A DNA stretch of 64,000 bases from Lentisphaerota bacterium (GCA_021413965.1 JAIOPI010000022.1:124001-188000), one strand, 5' to 3'. Positions 37,441 to 47,350 are shown, numbered from the stretch's first letter. Made by a program: numbers and translations. The notes: generated by a model not told the origin, from the letters alone.

Positions 37441-40400
37441 TCAACGGCCGTCTCCTGCTCGGTAACGCTGGCGGGCGTCATCGTTGCCGTTGCTTTCGGG
37501 CTCGACACCCTGCCCAGGCATCAATCGAGCGCTGCCATGACGGACATCCGTCGGCACCCGAATGCGGAACGTATGGCCGATTATCCCGGACTCCGGGACG
37601 GCGCGCAACGCCTTGAAATCGGCTCCGTAGGGTTCCACCAGCAGTGCAGAGATGCTGGCCACGGTGACTCCAGATATCTGTGACAGGGCCGCCACCCAGG
37701 CCGCATGGTCGGCCGCTCCCGCCTGCCAGTGACGCGTGCGCCCCATGAATCCACGTAAAGAAGGTTCCGCCACGGGCATGCCGTAGATGGTGACCGGATC
37801 CACGAAGCCGAAGTATAGCAGGTGCGGTGAGTGCCCTCGATTGGCCGCCGTCACGGCGGCCCAATGTGCCTCCAACTCCTCAATATCCTGTCCCCAGTCG
37901 TAGTTGCTGTCCACCATCCAGCGCGAACCGCCCGACACGCCGCCCGCCCATGCGGGGTAGTAGCTGATGAAATGCGGATAGCAGGCCGTCGCCGCGATCG
38001 ACGCCAACACCAGCCCGGCGGCCACACCATGGCGCCATCTCCTTGCGGGCAGGCTGGCCACCCAGAGCGCTGCCGCCAGGATGCCCACGGTCACCACCGG
38101 CAGCGCGTGGCGCACGCCGATGGCGAGCCGGTTGGCAAAGACCAGCAGGAGCAGCAAGACCCCGAACGGAATCCAGGGAATGGCACGTTGTAACCGGACA
38201 TGTCGCCAAGACGCGACGCATGCCAGGAGCGCGGCCAACACCCATACCGGCGGCGATTTCAGAACGAGCGCCACCGGCATGTACCACCACGGGGCGCGCA
38301 GCAGTTGCATCCCGTGGAAGTAGGCCCGATGGCCGGCGAGGCTGTGCTGCTCCTGCGCGATCAGTCCTTCCACAAAACGGCCAGCTGGCATGGCCACCCC
38401 GGTGAGCCAACCGTCCACCGGCCCTCGAATGACTTGCGGCTCGAAGCCGTAGAGTCCAAGCAGGAGCGCGGCCAGCGAGGCTATGCCAAGCGGAAGTTGA
38501 GCGAGCGGGCGCCAGGACCGCCTCGTCCATGCCACCATCGGGATCACGATGACGAGGTAACTCAGCCACCATATCAACCCGCTGTGTTTCGTGGCCGCCG
38601 CCGCGGCAAACGAGAGGGTCGCCCATCCCAAGGAGCGCGCATCGGGTGCCTGCATCGCCCGCCACAGCAGGGCGGTTCCCAGCATGGCAAATGCCGTCAC
38701 CCCCATATCCGTCGTGGCGAGATTGCCATGCGCGAGCAAAGCTGGATTGAGCGCGAGCCCGAGGCCGGCTATCCAGGCCGCCGTCGGCCCGCGCCAACGA
38801 TGTGCCCACCACACGCAGGTCCCGATCAGCAAGGCCAGAAAGGCCGCCGAACCGCTGCGCGCCGAGCGGATCAGGTCCGGGTAGAACGTGCGGTTGGCGT
38901 CAGCAAAGGCGCAGGAGAAGGACCAGATGTCGGCCTGTTTCCACCCGGGATCACGCGTCGGGATGGTCAAGCGCTCGCCGAAGGCGAGGTTCGCGAAATA
39001 GGCGCTCGCGAGGTTCTGGAGGGGAGGATGAAAGTAGCTCAGGCGCGTATCGCCGGTGCGGAGCGCGGCCACGCCGCGCGCCACGTGGAAGCCTTCGTCG
39101 AATGTGCAGGCCCAGTGCGCCCGCGCCCCCAGCCCCAGCGACAAGGCCACCAGGATACATGCCGATGCTGAAACGAGCGGGCTACGCCAGGTGGCGCTGG
39201 CGCGAACGGCGGTCGACCCGCATACCAGCCCCGCGAGCAGGACGCCCGCCAGCGCGAGCCACAGACCGGCCCGCCAGCCCGCCGGGGTATACTGGAATCG
39301 CACCTGGGTGGTGTCCGCCGGAAGCGCGACGCACATGAGTCCCACGCGTGTCGGGGAGATCGCGAGCCGGCCACCGCCCTGGTCGCAGGCCGACCAACCG
39401 GGGGCCCACGTCTCGCGCACCAGCAACTCGCAGGGATCACCGGCGGTCACATCCACACGAAAATATCCGGGGCGGAAGCGGTGTACGCGAGCCGTGCGCG
39501 GGGATGTTTCGGCATCCTCATGGTGACGCTCGTGGAGACTCACGCAAACAGCCTCCTGAACGTGGCGCAAGTGCAACAGCGTAAGCGCACCGCTCGGGCC
39601 CCACGTGGAGGCGGGCTCGGCATCCAAACCCAGCGCCAGGAATTCCGTACTGCGAGTGCCGGTGGTCAGCAGCCACTCGACGGCGGTGTCCCGGCAGAAG
39701 GCGATGAGCGGCTTGGCGTCAGGGCTGGCGCCGCCGGGGGGCGTCACGGCGCGATCCCGATAGGCACGCATGGTCGCGGATTCCAGCGGCGAGAAACCGC
39801 CTGCCGTGCGCAGGCCCCAGAGCACCGGGCTGTTGAAATCGAGCAGCGATCGACTCAGCAGCACCCGCCGTTCGTCAACGGAGAGCGCGGACAAGTCGAC
39901 TTCGGACGGGGCGGCGACACTGGCGGGATCATGCAGGACACGCCCCTCGCGAGCGCCGGATTGCCGGATGGTTTGCGCCACCAGGGGCGTGGTCAGCGGA
40001 TCGAAATGCGAGGTGGTCGGAATCTCAATGAACCATGCCATCCCGGCATCGATGACAACCAGCGCCACCACGATGCCTGCGGCCACCCTGGGTGAGGCGC
40101 CGCGCAGGTTCCGCAAGCCAGCCAACGTCAATACCACAAGCAGCAGCAGTTCCGCCCAGAAAACACGGGACCATGACCAGCCCTCGCTCGCGGGCATGGC
40201 CAGTCCGCAGAGGACCGCCGTTGACAATGCCGTACCGCCGGCCAAGACCGTCAGCCAGCCGCGTGTCAGTCGCCCCAGGTCCCGCCACCGTCCGGCACGT
40301 GCGCAAGCCAGCAGCATGCTGGTGCCGTAGGCGGCCAGGACAGCCAAGCCCAGACTCAGCCAGAGAATGTATTTCTCAGGATAGCGGAAGCCACCAAGGA

Positions 40401-41463
40401 TGGGGAGTTGCAGCCAGCAGCGGAATCCAGGCAGGAACCCACCCATGCTCAGTAGCGCGGCGCCCAGAGACAGCAGCAGGGACCAACGCAACACTGGCCG
40501 GGCACGGCGGACCAGCGACAGCCACACCAGTCCAAAGGCGAGGCGCCCAATGTGAATCGATGCCGTCCATGGCAACGCGTGGTCGGCCTGCGGCGCCGCG
40601 AGTGCATCACCGAGCCAGGCCCCGCGCGGCCCAAAGAGATACGGGACCAGCAGTTCAAGGAATCTTGCCGGATGCAAAGACCGTTCGATGGCTTCCGTCC
40701 ACGGCATTCCGCCCGCACGATAGGAATCGGCTTCGGCATACGCCGTGGGGACCCACTGGGGAGCCGCAAGCAGTCCACCCATCACCAGCGCCACGGCCAA
40801 TGCGGGCAGCATCCGTCGCCGGCGCGGATGCAGGATGGCCAGCAGGAACGCGACGGGAACCCAAAGCACGGCCGCCTGGAAATCGCCTCCCACCAGCATC
40901 ATCCACCAGCAAGCGGCGGCACCGAGAATGGCCATCCTCGACCGGGGTGACGCGTCGCGCCCGGCGAATAACAGGGCCGCCAGACCCAACGGAATCCAGG
41001 GCATTGCCACGATGTTGTACGTGTCCCACATGCCCCGCGCATAGCCGCAGGCCGCATATGATAGCGCGCCGACGGCAGCGGCCGCTGTCGACCGCCGCAG
41101 TCCGCGTCGCACCAGCAGGTACATCCCGGCGAGGCTCAGGACGACATGCGCAAAGACAAAGAGGTGCAGGCCCGGCCGCAACGGCAGAAACCAGCACATC
41201 ACTCGCAGCGGATAGAGGACCCCGGCATTGATGTTGGCCAACAGGGGCGTGCCGGAGCATACCGATGACGACCAGAACGGCCAGTGACCGGACAGTATCT
41301 GCGCGCGCGCGTCCTGGATCACCGGCAACGTGTACAGGAGGGTGTCCCAGCGAAAGAGGCTGCGCCCGGGGATCAGAAGTTCCACGCCGAACAGCACGGC
41401 CAGCGCTGCGCCGAGCACGAGCCAGGTAAACCGTCGACAGGTTGGTATCTGACTGGATTTCAT
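37441..41463 (-). CDS. Giant polytopic membrane protein: YfhO-like half fused to a GT39/PMT-like half
   Basis: The start is placed at ATG 41463, just before the first hydrophobic helix (1340 residues); a GTG at 41532 would add 23. The N-terminal half is YfhO-like, with many membrane helices and the early loop GHWPFWSSSVCSGTPLLANINAG. It includes a long soluble segment (about 500-720). The C-terminal half restarts with a new set of helices after TFDEGFHVARGVAAL (near residue 788). The Asp-Glu there matches the catalytic acidic pair at the first loop of ArnT/PMT-type GT-C glycosyltransferases that use polyprenyl-linked sugars. A later DSNYDWGQDIEEL motif is seen in related proteins. A role in glycosylating an envelope polymer or protein, possibly pilins, is inferred. 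Confidence 0.78.
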   Translation of the reverse strand: MKSSQIPTCRRFTWLVLGAALAVLFGVELLIPGRSLFRWDTLLYTLPVIQDARAQILSGHWPFWSSSVCSGTPLLANINAGVLYPLRVMCWFLPLRPGLHLFVFAHVVLSLAGMYLLVRRGLRRSTAAAAVGALSYAACGYARGMWDTYNIVAMPWIPLGLAALLFAGRDASPRSRMAILGAAACWWMMLVGGDFQAAVLWVPVAFLLAILHPRRRRMLPALAVALVMGGLLAAPQWVPTAYAEADSYRAGGMPWTEAIERSLHPARFLELLVPYLFGPRGAWLGDALAAPQADHALPWTASIHIGRLAFGLVWLSLVRRARPVLRWSLLLSLGAALLSMGGFLPGFRCWLQLPILGGFRYPEKYILWLSLGLAVLAAYGTSMLLACARAGRWRDLGRLTRGWLTVLAGGTALSTAVLCGLAMPASEGWSWSRVFWAELLLLVVLTLAGLRNLRGASPRVAAGIVVALVVIDAGMAWFIEIPTTSHFDPLTTPLVAQTIRQSGAREGRVLHDPASVAAPSEVDLSALSVDERRVLLSRSLLDFNSPVLWGLRTAGGFSPLESATMRAYRDRAVTPPGGASPDAKPLIAFCRDTAVEWLLTTGTRSTEFLALGLDAEPASTWGPSGALTLLHLRHVQEAVCVSLHERHHEDAETSPRTARVHRFRPGYFRVDVTAGDPCELLVRETWAPGWSACDQGGGRLAISPTRVGLMCVALPADTTQVRFQYTPAGWRAGLWLALAGVLLAGLVCGSTAVRASATWRSPLVSASACILVALSLGLGARAHWACTFDEGFHVARGVAALRTGDTRLSYFHPPLQNLASAYFANLAFGERLTIPTRDPGWKQADIWSFSCAFADANRTFYPDLIRSARSGSAAFLALLIGTCVWWAHRWRGPTAAWIAGLGLALNPALLAHGNLATTDMGVTAFAMLGTALLWRAMQAPDARSLGWATLSFAAAAATKHSGLIWWLSYLVIVIPMVAWTRRSWRPLAQLPLGIASLAALLLGLYGFEPQVIRGPVDGWLTGVAMPAGRFVEGLIAQEQHSLAGHRAYFHGMQLLRAPWWYMPVALVLKSPPVWVLAALLACVASWRHVRLQRAIPWIPFGVLLLLLVFANRLAIGVRHALPVVTVGILAAALWVASLPARRWRHGVAAGLVLASIAATACYPHFISYYPAWAGGVSGGSRWMVDSNYDWGQDIEELEAHWAAVTAANRGHSPHLLYFGFVDPVTIYGMPVAEPSLRGFMGRTRHWQAGAADHAAWVAALSQISGVTVASISALLVEPYGADFKALRAVPESGIIGHTFRIRVPTDVRHGSARLMPGQGVEPESNGNDDARQRYRAGDGR

Positions 41464-41568
41464 CGCTTGCCAGTGGGCCGCTACAGGCACTATCCTGCCA
41501 GCTGCGCAGGTGTGCGACATCTGGATGGTCACCTGCCAGGCGCTCCGTGATCAGCCCATTGCCGACGC

Positions 41569-42378
41569 ATGTACCTTGAATACTACAATTTGAAGGAATT
41601 CCCCTTCAACATCACCCCGGACCCTCGCTTCCTGTACTTTTCCCAGCACCATCAGGAAGCCTACGATCATCTCATGTACGGCATTCAAGGCCGGCGAGGC
41701 TTCATCGAGCTGACCGGAGAGGTGGGGTCAGGGAAAACAACGCTATGCCGTGCGGTGCTGGCCAACCTGGGCGAAGGCGTCGAGACCGCACTCATTCTCA
41801 ATCCCTCACTGACAGAAACGCAGTTGATGCGGGCCATCCTCAATGATTTCGGGCTGCCGGTCAAGGGGCGCGACCGACTGGCCTACATCGAGACCCTGAA
41901 TGAGTTTTTGCTTCAAAAAACCTCAGAAGGCACGAATGTTGCTCTGCTGATTGACGAAGCACAGGACCTGACGCCCGAGGTCATGGAGCAGGTTCGACTG
42001 CTGTCCAACTTGGAGACCGATCAACATAAATTGATTCAAATTGTGCTATGCGGTCAGCCGGAGTTGAAGGAGCGCCTCGCGCGTCCGGATCTGCGCCAAT
42101 TGCGGCAGCGCATCACGGTTCGCTACCACATCCCTCCTTTGACACTCGAAGAAACCATGCTGTATATACGGCATCGGCTATGGGTGGCCGGCGCCAATGG
42201 AGAGCTGGTCTTCGATGAGGGTGCCGCCCGTGAAGTCTACCGCTATGCCAAGGGCGGTCCGCGGCTGATTAATGCCGTGTGCGATCACGCACTGCTTGCA
42301 GGTTACGTCACCGGCACCAAGGCTATTGATGCGCGGTGCGTCAAGCGCGCAATCCGACAATTGGAGGGGCAGACATGA
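41569..42378 (+). CDS. ExeA/GspA-like AAA+ ATPase
   Basis: The 269-residue protein begins YLEYYNLKEFPFNITPDPRFLYFS, the ExeA-family signature. Walker A is GEVGSGKTT and Walker B is ALLIDEAQDL, followed by a sensor region and QLRQRITVRYHIPPL. ExeA-type ATPases work with ExeB-type proteins to place or assemble secretins in the cell envelope. No peptidoglycan-binding domain is attached. The stop overlaps the next start as ATGA, coupling it to the GspB/PilP-like protein. It opens the pilus/secretion block. Confidence 0.85.
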   Translation: MYLEYYNLKEFPFNITPDPRFLYFSQHHQEAYDHLMYGIQGRRGFIELTGEVGSGKTTLCRAVLANLGEGVETALILNPSLTETQLMRAILNDFGLPVKGRDRLAYIETLNEFLLQKTSEGTNVALLIDEAQDLTPEVMEQVRLLSNLETDQHKLIQIVLCGQPELKERLARPDLRQLRQRITVRYHIPPLTLEETMLYIRHRLWVAGANGELVFDEGAAREVYRYAKGGPRLINAVCDHALLAGYVTGTKAIDARCVKRAIRQLEGQT

Positions 42379-43187
42379 GCCTGATTCAGGAAGCATTGCG
42401 TCGCCAGCGGGAAGAAGGCGGAAGCACGCCAGGCGTTCCGCCGCCGACGAAGGCCGCGCCAGCACCAGTCGGGGCGCCTCCCGCTCCGCCTCCTGTCGCA
42501 TCCGCCTCGGCCGCACCAAAAGCTGTCCGACCGCCACCGCTCCCCTCAGCCCCCCCATCTCCTCCACCCGACGGCGAGGGAGAGTCGGCGCCGGCGACCG
42601 ATGAAGCCGCAGCGGCCATAGCCGCGGTGGAAGAACCCAAAGCGCGCCGACGTACGATTATGTCCATCGTCAGGATTGTCCTGGCCATCTGGATCCTCGG
42701 CGCCTTGGGAATCTGGATGGTGTTTTTTGCCTATCAACAGTGGCGCAAGGCCAAGGAGGCCCAGCAGCTGGTGCTGCACGAGCAAACGGCAGGCGCTGCC
42801 TCGACAGCAACCGGCACCGCACCAGTGCCCGACGTGGCATCGACGACCGCATCCACGACACCTGCTGCAGCAGACACGAACGCCGTCGCCCCCATGGCTT
42901 CCAGCGCTGCTGCCGGAAGTGACGTGTCCTCGGGCCACGCGGTCGATGCAGGCACCGCGCCAGCCGCTCCAGAAGTCACATCGACCGCGCCGCAATCGTG
43001 GCCGTTGCTGAAGATATCAGGAGTCGTGGGCAAGGGATTGCGGGGTGCCGCCACCATCAATGGACATATCGTCACCGTGGGCGAGAAGATCGATGACGTT
43101 GAAGTCGTTTCGATCGGCGAATATGGGGCCAAACTTGAATTTGGCGGAGAAACCCGATTCGCGAAGGTCGGTTCTACCGTGGAGTAG
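42375..43187 (+). CDS. GspB/ExeB-like inner-membrane protein
   Basis: The 270-residue protein starts MSLIQEALRRQREEG, a conserved opening of GspB-like partners of ExeA. Then come a Pro/Ala-rich cytoplasmic linker, one membrane helix (about residues 103-123, IVLAIWILGALGIWMVFFAYQQ), a low-complexity Ala/Thr periplasmic linker and a small C-terminal beta domain (LLKISGVVGKGLRGAATINGHIVTVGEKIDDVEVVSI). The last resembles the homology region of GspC/PilP that touches the secretin. It is translationally coupled to the ATPase. It probably links ATPase, peptidoglycan and secretin. Confidence 0.7.
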   Translation: MSLIQEALRRQREEGGSTPGVPPPTKAAPAPVGAPPAPPPVASASAAPKAVRPPPLPSAPPSPPPDGEGESAPATDEAAAAIAAVEEPKARRRTIMSIVRIVLAIWILGALGIWMVFFAYQQWRKAKEAQQLVLHEQTAGAASTATGTAPVPDVASTTASTTPAAADTNAVAPMASSAAAGSDVSSGHAVDAGTAPAAPEVTSTAPQSWPLLKISGVVGKGLRGAATINGHIVTVGEKIDDVEVVSIGEYGAKLEFGGETRFAKVGSTVE

Positions 43188-43208
43188 GAGCCCCGCCCAC
43201 GGTTTGGA

Positions 43209-44093
43209 TCAGACCGCCGGGCTGCCAGCCGACTTGGCCTGTGCCTCGCGTGCCCGGTTCATCACGCGGTCGAATTCGGATGGCAGGCACATGAAGAAGT
43301 GGCAGGGGCGCCCCACAATACTGGCCACGCTTTTGCGCAACTTCTGATCGCCCGGGTTCATCACCACCACCAGCGCCTCGTTTCCAATGGAGTCAAAAAC
43401 GACGGCCCCGCGCCGCAACATGAAGTCAAAAGGCAGGGCCGTCAGCGCCGATGGCTGAATGTCAAACATGCCCAGCGAAACAATGGGCGCGCCATTTTCC
43501 TTGGATACCGCCAGCATCAGTCGCTCTAGATTCTTGAATGCCCGGAATTCCAGCGCGTGCAGGACGGAAACCGTCGCGCTGCCATCCCCCGACGACATGT
43601 CGGTCAGGTCCTGGACCAGATTGGCGTATTCTTCCTGGCTGACATGGTTGCCTTCGAGCAGCGCCCATGCAAATGACAGTTCGTCCGCAAGATTGAAGGC
43701 TTCGAAGCGCGGTTCCGCGCTCTGCTCGTCGATGCCGAGATCGAGCAGTTCATCGGAAGCGTCCGTCATGTCACCGCGCGTGGCGGCGAATCGCGCCGTC
43801 AGGTTCTCACGCACTTTGGCGACGGCGGGGTCCTGCTCCGCATGTGGCGCCAGCTGGCGCACCAAGAGTGCCGCGGCATCCGCATCCCCTTCGTCCAGCA
43901 CGACCTTGGCCAGACGAAGCAGGTATTCCTTGGCCCGCGTCAAGTCACCGATCTGGCCGTAGGCATGCGACAGCGCTTCCAGCGAGGCGCGGTCATTGGG
44001 CATCGCCTCGAGGATCTGCTCGAATGCCGAAATGGCAATCCATACTTCCTCTTCAGCCGCCGTCTGCTGACGCTTCTCTGAATTGTCGCTCAT
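43209..44093 (-). CDS. TPR protein with a free-standing MshEN/GspE-N-like domain
   Basis: ATG 44093 (MSDNSEKRQQTAAEEEVW) gives 294 residues. The N-terminal 120 residues look like tetratricopeptide repeats (IAISAFEQILEAMPNDRASLEALSHAYGQIGD). The C-terminal 130 residues resemble the N-terminal domain of GspE/PilB: a helical piece (VSQEEYANLVQDLT) and then LGMFDIQPSALTALPFDFMLRRGAVVFDSIGNEALVVVMNPGD in two short lines of homology. There is no ATPase domain. MshEN domains of PilB-like ATPases can bind c-di-GMP or contact the platform complex. The gene is divergent from pilB, with 239 bases between starts. Function unknown; a pilus regulator is plausible. Confidence 0.65.
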   Translation of the reverse strand: MSDNSEKRQQTAAEEEVWIAISAFEQILEAMPNDRASLEALSHAYGQIGDLTRAKEYLLRLAKVVLDEGDADAAALLVRQLAPHAEQDPAVAKVRENLTARFAATRGDMTDASDELLDLGIDEQSAEPRFEAFNLADELSFAWALLEGNHVSQEEYANLVQDLTDMSSGDGSATVSVLHALEFRAFKNLERLMLAVSKENGAPIVSLGMFDIQPSALTALPFDFMLRRGAVVFDSIGNEALVVVMNPGDQKLRKSVASIVGRPCHFFMCLPSEFDRVMNRAREAQAKSAGSPAV

Positions 44094-44332
44094 GCCGCCA
44101 TTCCGTCGTGATACATGGAGTGCCCCGGTCACCGCCGGCGGCGCCGCGCGCCACGGCACGACGTCAACTCCACACGCGGAGCTTAGGCTGGTGTTGCGCC
44201 GGAAGTCAAATGCGAAGCCTGCCGGCGAGCCCGCCTCGCCGGCTGATGATTGCACCAGAAAAGGGATTGGCACCATGCGGTTGCTGTGACAGAATACCGA
44301 CCTCAAGCGGATCAAGGGTGCCGCGAATTCCT

Positions 44333-46045
44333 ATGGCGAAAAAGAAATACAGCGGCAGAATTTCGGATATTCTGCTTCAGCGCAAAATCCTCGAATTGGA
44401 GACCCTGCAGGATGCCGAGGAAGAAGCGCGCGTTCAAGGAATTCGGCTCGAGAAGTACCTGACCGAGAAGAAACTCGTCAAGAGCGTCGACATGACGCTC
44501 GCGTTGGCCGAGTACCTCAAGATGGCGCCCATCACGCTGGCGCACTTCACGCCGGACCCGCAGTTGCTCGAGCTGATTCCCCGGGAGACCATGGCCAAGC
44601 GCCTGGTCGTGCCCATGGCGCGCCTCGGACGCAATCTGACCATTGCCATGGGCGACCCCTTCGACCTCATGGCCATCGATGAAATTGCCACCTTGACTGG
44701 GCTCACCATCACGCCGCTGGCCGCCCCGGATCATGAAATCACGCTGGCTTTGTCCAAGCTGTTCCAGGAAACGTCCCAGGGTTTCGACATGGAAGAGATG
44801 ATGCGGGAAAGCGAGAGCGACGTCGAAGTTGTCGAGGAGCAGCAGGAAGAGCTCAGCCTGGAAGAGATGCTGGAGAGCGCCGAAGGTGCCCCCGTCATCC
44901 GCATGGTCAACATGATGCTGGTCGAGGCCCTGCGCACGGGAGCCAGCGATATTCACCTGGAGCCCATGGAGAAGAAACTCCGGCTGCGCTACCGCATCGA
45001 CGGCGTGTTGGTCGAGCGCCCCAGCCCTCCTAAGAATTTACAGGCGGCCGTCATTTCGCGCGTCAAGATCATGTCCGATTTGAATATCGCCGAGCGGCGT
45101 GTGCCGCAGGACGGTCGATTCAACATCAAGGCACTGGGCAAAGAAGTGGATCTGCGAGTGAGCATCCTGCCCGCCGTGCATGGCGAGAAGGTCGTCATGC
45201 GTATCCTGGACAAATCCGCCTTGTCCCCCAGCCTATCGGCCTTGGGCCTCGACCCGCAATCGCAGGAAGGCTTGGTATACGCCATCAACCAGCCCCACGG
45301 CATTATCCTGGTCACCGGACCGACCGGCAGTGGCAAGACCACGACGCTCTACTCGTGCCTCCAGGACCTAAACAAGCCGGACGTCAATATCATCACCTGC
45401 GAAGATCCGGTCGAGTATCAGTTGGAAGGTATCAACCAGGTTCAGATCAACGCCGACGTTGGGCTGACCTTTGCCGCCGCACTCCGTTCCATTCTGCGGC
45501 AGGATCCCGATATCGTGCTCGTCGGCGAAGTCCGCGACGGCGAGACGGCTGAAATTGCGATCAAGGCGGCGCTTACGGGACACTTGGTCTTGAGCACGCT
45601 GCACACAAATGATGCTCCCGGCGCCGTGACGCGTCTGATCGACATGGGAATCGAGCCCTTCATGCTGGGATCCTGCCTTATCCTGGCCCAGGCGCAACGC
45701 CTGTACCGCAAACTCTGCTCAGCCTGCAAGGCTCCGACGGATATCCCCCCTGATATTCTCCGCATCAACAGCATCGACCCTGCCTTTTTCGCCGGCGCCA
45801 CACTGTTCAAACCTGTCGGTTGTCCGCGCTGCTCCAGTGGCTACAAAGGGCGGGGCGCCATCATGGAAGTCTTGTTGGTCAACGATGCCTTGAGAAATGG
45901 CATCCTGATGGGGGCCAACACGTCGGAAATCCGTGAACTGGCGCGTAAAGGCGGCATGATTACGCTGAAAGAGGCTGGTTTGTCCCGTGCCCGGGACGGA
46001 TTCACCAGCCTGGAGGCCGCGCTCGAGGTCACCGGCGGCGAGTAA
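44333..46045 (+). CDS. pilB: Type IV pilus / type II secretion assembly ATPase (PilB/GspE)
   Basis: The 570-residue product from ATG 44333 has an MshEN-type N-terminal domain (about 1-145), an acidic linker, and the ATPase core. Walker A is GPTGSGKTTT (329-338), the Asp box is ITCEDPVEYQ, Walker B is DIVLVGEVRD (393-402) and the His box is STLHTNDAPG. A zinc-binding tetracysteine is at C462, C465, C497 and C500. All catalytic elements are intact, unlike the PilT-like protein at 22833. It powers pilin polymerisation from the cytoplasmic face, with PilC encoded next. The GspE versus PilB assignment rests on the neighbouring pilMNOPQ set. Confidence 0.9.
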   Translation: MAKKKYSGRISDILLQRKILELETLQDAEEEARVQGIRLEKYLTEKKLVKSVDMTLALAEYLKMAPITLAHFTPDPQLLELIPRETMAKRLVVPMARLGRNLTIAMGDPFDLMAIDEIATLTGLTITPLAAPDHEITLALSKLFQETSQGFDMEEMMRESESDVEVVEEQQEELSLEEMLESAEGAPVIRMVNMMLVEALRTGASDIHLEPMEKKLRLRYRIDGVLVERPSPPKNLQAAVISRVKIMSDLNIAERRVPQDGRFNIKALGKEVDLRVSILPAVHGEKVVMRILDKSALSPSLSALGLDPQSQEGLVYAINQPHGIILVTGPTGSGKTTTLYSCLQDLNKPDVNIITCEDPVEYQLEGINQVQINADVGLTFAAALRSILRQDPDIVLVGEVRDGETAEIAIKAALTGHLVLSTLHTNDAPGAVTRLIDMGIEPFMLGSCLILAQAQRLYRKLCSACKAPTDIPPDILRINSIDPAFFAGATLFKPVGCPRCSSGYKGRGAIMEVLLVNDALRNGILMGANTSEIRELARKGGMITLKEAGLSRARDGFTSLEAALEVTGGE

Positions 46046-46053
46046 GCGCAGTC

Positions 46054-46069
46054 TGGCATGCTTACTGCT
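46054..46069 (+). promoter_or_regulatory. Sigma-54 promoter between pilB and pilC
   Basis: TGGCATGCTTACTGCT has the GG-N10-GC geometry and matches the consensus except T in -24 and C in -12. It starts 9 bases after the pilB stop and 109 bases before the pilC ATG. Confidence 0.55.
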
Positions 46070-46162
46070 AGGTGGCTGGCGTACCTGCGTACGGCTGACC
46101 TAAGTTGGTTTCGCAATTTGTTGGCTCGCCAGGGACAGCCCCAGCGAAAGGAACGCTTCAGC

Positions 46163-47350
46163 ATGAGTCCTGTAGTTCGCAGCGCCGCCCGCTCGGCAGC
46201 CCCCGCCGCAAAGGGCTCTTCCGCATCGACATCCACGAAATCCCCCATGGCCAAGGGAAAGATGGCTCCAGCCAAGTGGCTGAAGAATCGCACCCGCGTG
46301 CCGGGCTCGAAGAAGATCGTCAATGAGCTGCTGCCCGGGTTCTCCCGCCAGTTCGGCGCCATGATGTCAGCCGGCATGCCCATCGTCAGTGCGCTTGAAG
46401 CACAGGAGGAGCAAGCCGATCACCCTAATTTCAAAATCGTCATCCGACAGGTCCGGTTGGCAATCGAGAACGGCGCCTCCCTGTCTGAGGCCATGCGCCA
46501 ATTCCCGTCCATTTTCGACGATCTGTTCTGCAATATGATCAAGGGAGGCGAAAGCGGTGGCCAGATCGCCGAGACCATTCAGCGCCTCGCCGGCTTCCTC
46601 GAGTCAAGCAGCCGACTCCGCCGCAAGGTCAAATCCGCCATGATGTACCCGACCATCGTGCTGTGTATTGCGCTCGCGCTTGCCGTTGCCATGATTGTGT
46701 TCATCGTACCCGTATTCGGCAGCATGTTCTCCGACTTTGGCGCGGAACTGCCGGGCCCCACGCGCGTGCTCATGAACGTCAGCAATAAGGTGCGCGACTA
46801 CGGCCTCTACTTGCTGGTGATCGTCGTGGGCGCCGTCATTGGCTTCAAAAAGTGGAAGGCGACGCCGCACGGGGCCTATTCGTTCGATTCGTTTGTCCTG
46901 AAGACCCCTGTCTTTGGCGAGTTGACGCGCAAGGTGGCCTCCGCTCGTTTTGCGCGCTCCCTGGGGGAGATGATCCGTAGCGGCGTCCCTATTCTCAGCG
47001 CCCTGGATATCGTGGCAGGCGCCACAGGAAACCTGGTGACGGGACGCATCGTAAAGCAACTTCGCAAGTCCGTGGAAGTGGGCGAACCCCTTTCATCCGC
47101 CATGGCCAACCAGACCGTCTTCCCCCTCATGCTCTATCGCATGTTGCAGGCCGGCGAGAAAACCGGTCGCATTGACGAAATGATGGACAGCATCGCGGAC
47201 TTCTACGACGACGAAGTCGAGACCATGCTATCCGGCCTGACTTCGCTACTGGAACCCCTGCTCATGGTGTTCCTCGGCGTTGTGATTGGCGGCATTGTGC
47301 TTTGCATGTTCCTCCCGATCTTCAAAATGGGGGAAATCGTGTCCCGCTAA
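46163..47350 (+). CDS. pilC: Pilus/secretion inner-membrane platform protein (PilC/GspF)
   Basis: The ATG at 46163 has AAAGGA upstream and gives 395 residues. It shows the duplicated GspF domain: FSRQFGAMMSAGMPIVSALE and later FARSLGEMIRSGVPILSALD, each followed by GESGGQI or GEKTGRI. Three membrane helices are visible (about 162-185, 215-232 and 360-385). An unusual Ser/Ala/Lys-rich 45-residue leader precedes the first domain. It is the membrane platform on which the PilB ATPase acts. It lies in the same direction as pilB and has its own sigma-54-like promoter. Confidence 0.9.
   Translation: MSPVVRSAARSAAPAAKGSSASTSTKSPMAKGKMAPAKWLKNRTRVPGSKKIVNELLPGFSRQFGAMMSAGMPIVSALEAQEEQADHPNFKIVIRQVRLAIENGASLSEAMRQFPSIFDDLFCNMIKGGESGGQIAETIQRLAGFLESSSRLRRKVKSAMMYPTIVLCIALALAVAMIVFIVPVFGSMFSDFGAELPGPTRVLMNVSNKVRDYGLYLLVIVVGAVIGFKKWKATPHGAYSFDSFVLKTPVFGELTRKVASARFARSLGEMIRSGVPILSALDIVAGATGNLVTGRIVKQLRKSVEVGEPLSSAMANQTVFPLMLYRMLQAGEKTGRIDEMMDSIADFYDDEVETMLSGLTSLLEPLLMVFLGVVIGGIVLCMFLPIFKMGEIVSR

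Noticed and set aside
41485-41499. Sigma-54-like GGCAC ... CTGC upstream of the ExeA-like gene
   Set aside because: GG-GC spacing is 9 bases. A second candidate nearby (TGGATG near 41522) has correct spacing but a poor -24 block.
44268-44285. Sigma-54-like TGGCAC ... TTGCT upstream of pilB
   Set aside because: The GG and GC elements are 12 bases apart instead of 10, so it should not be recognised.
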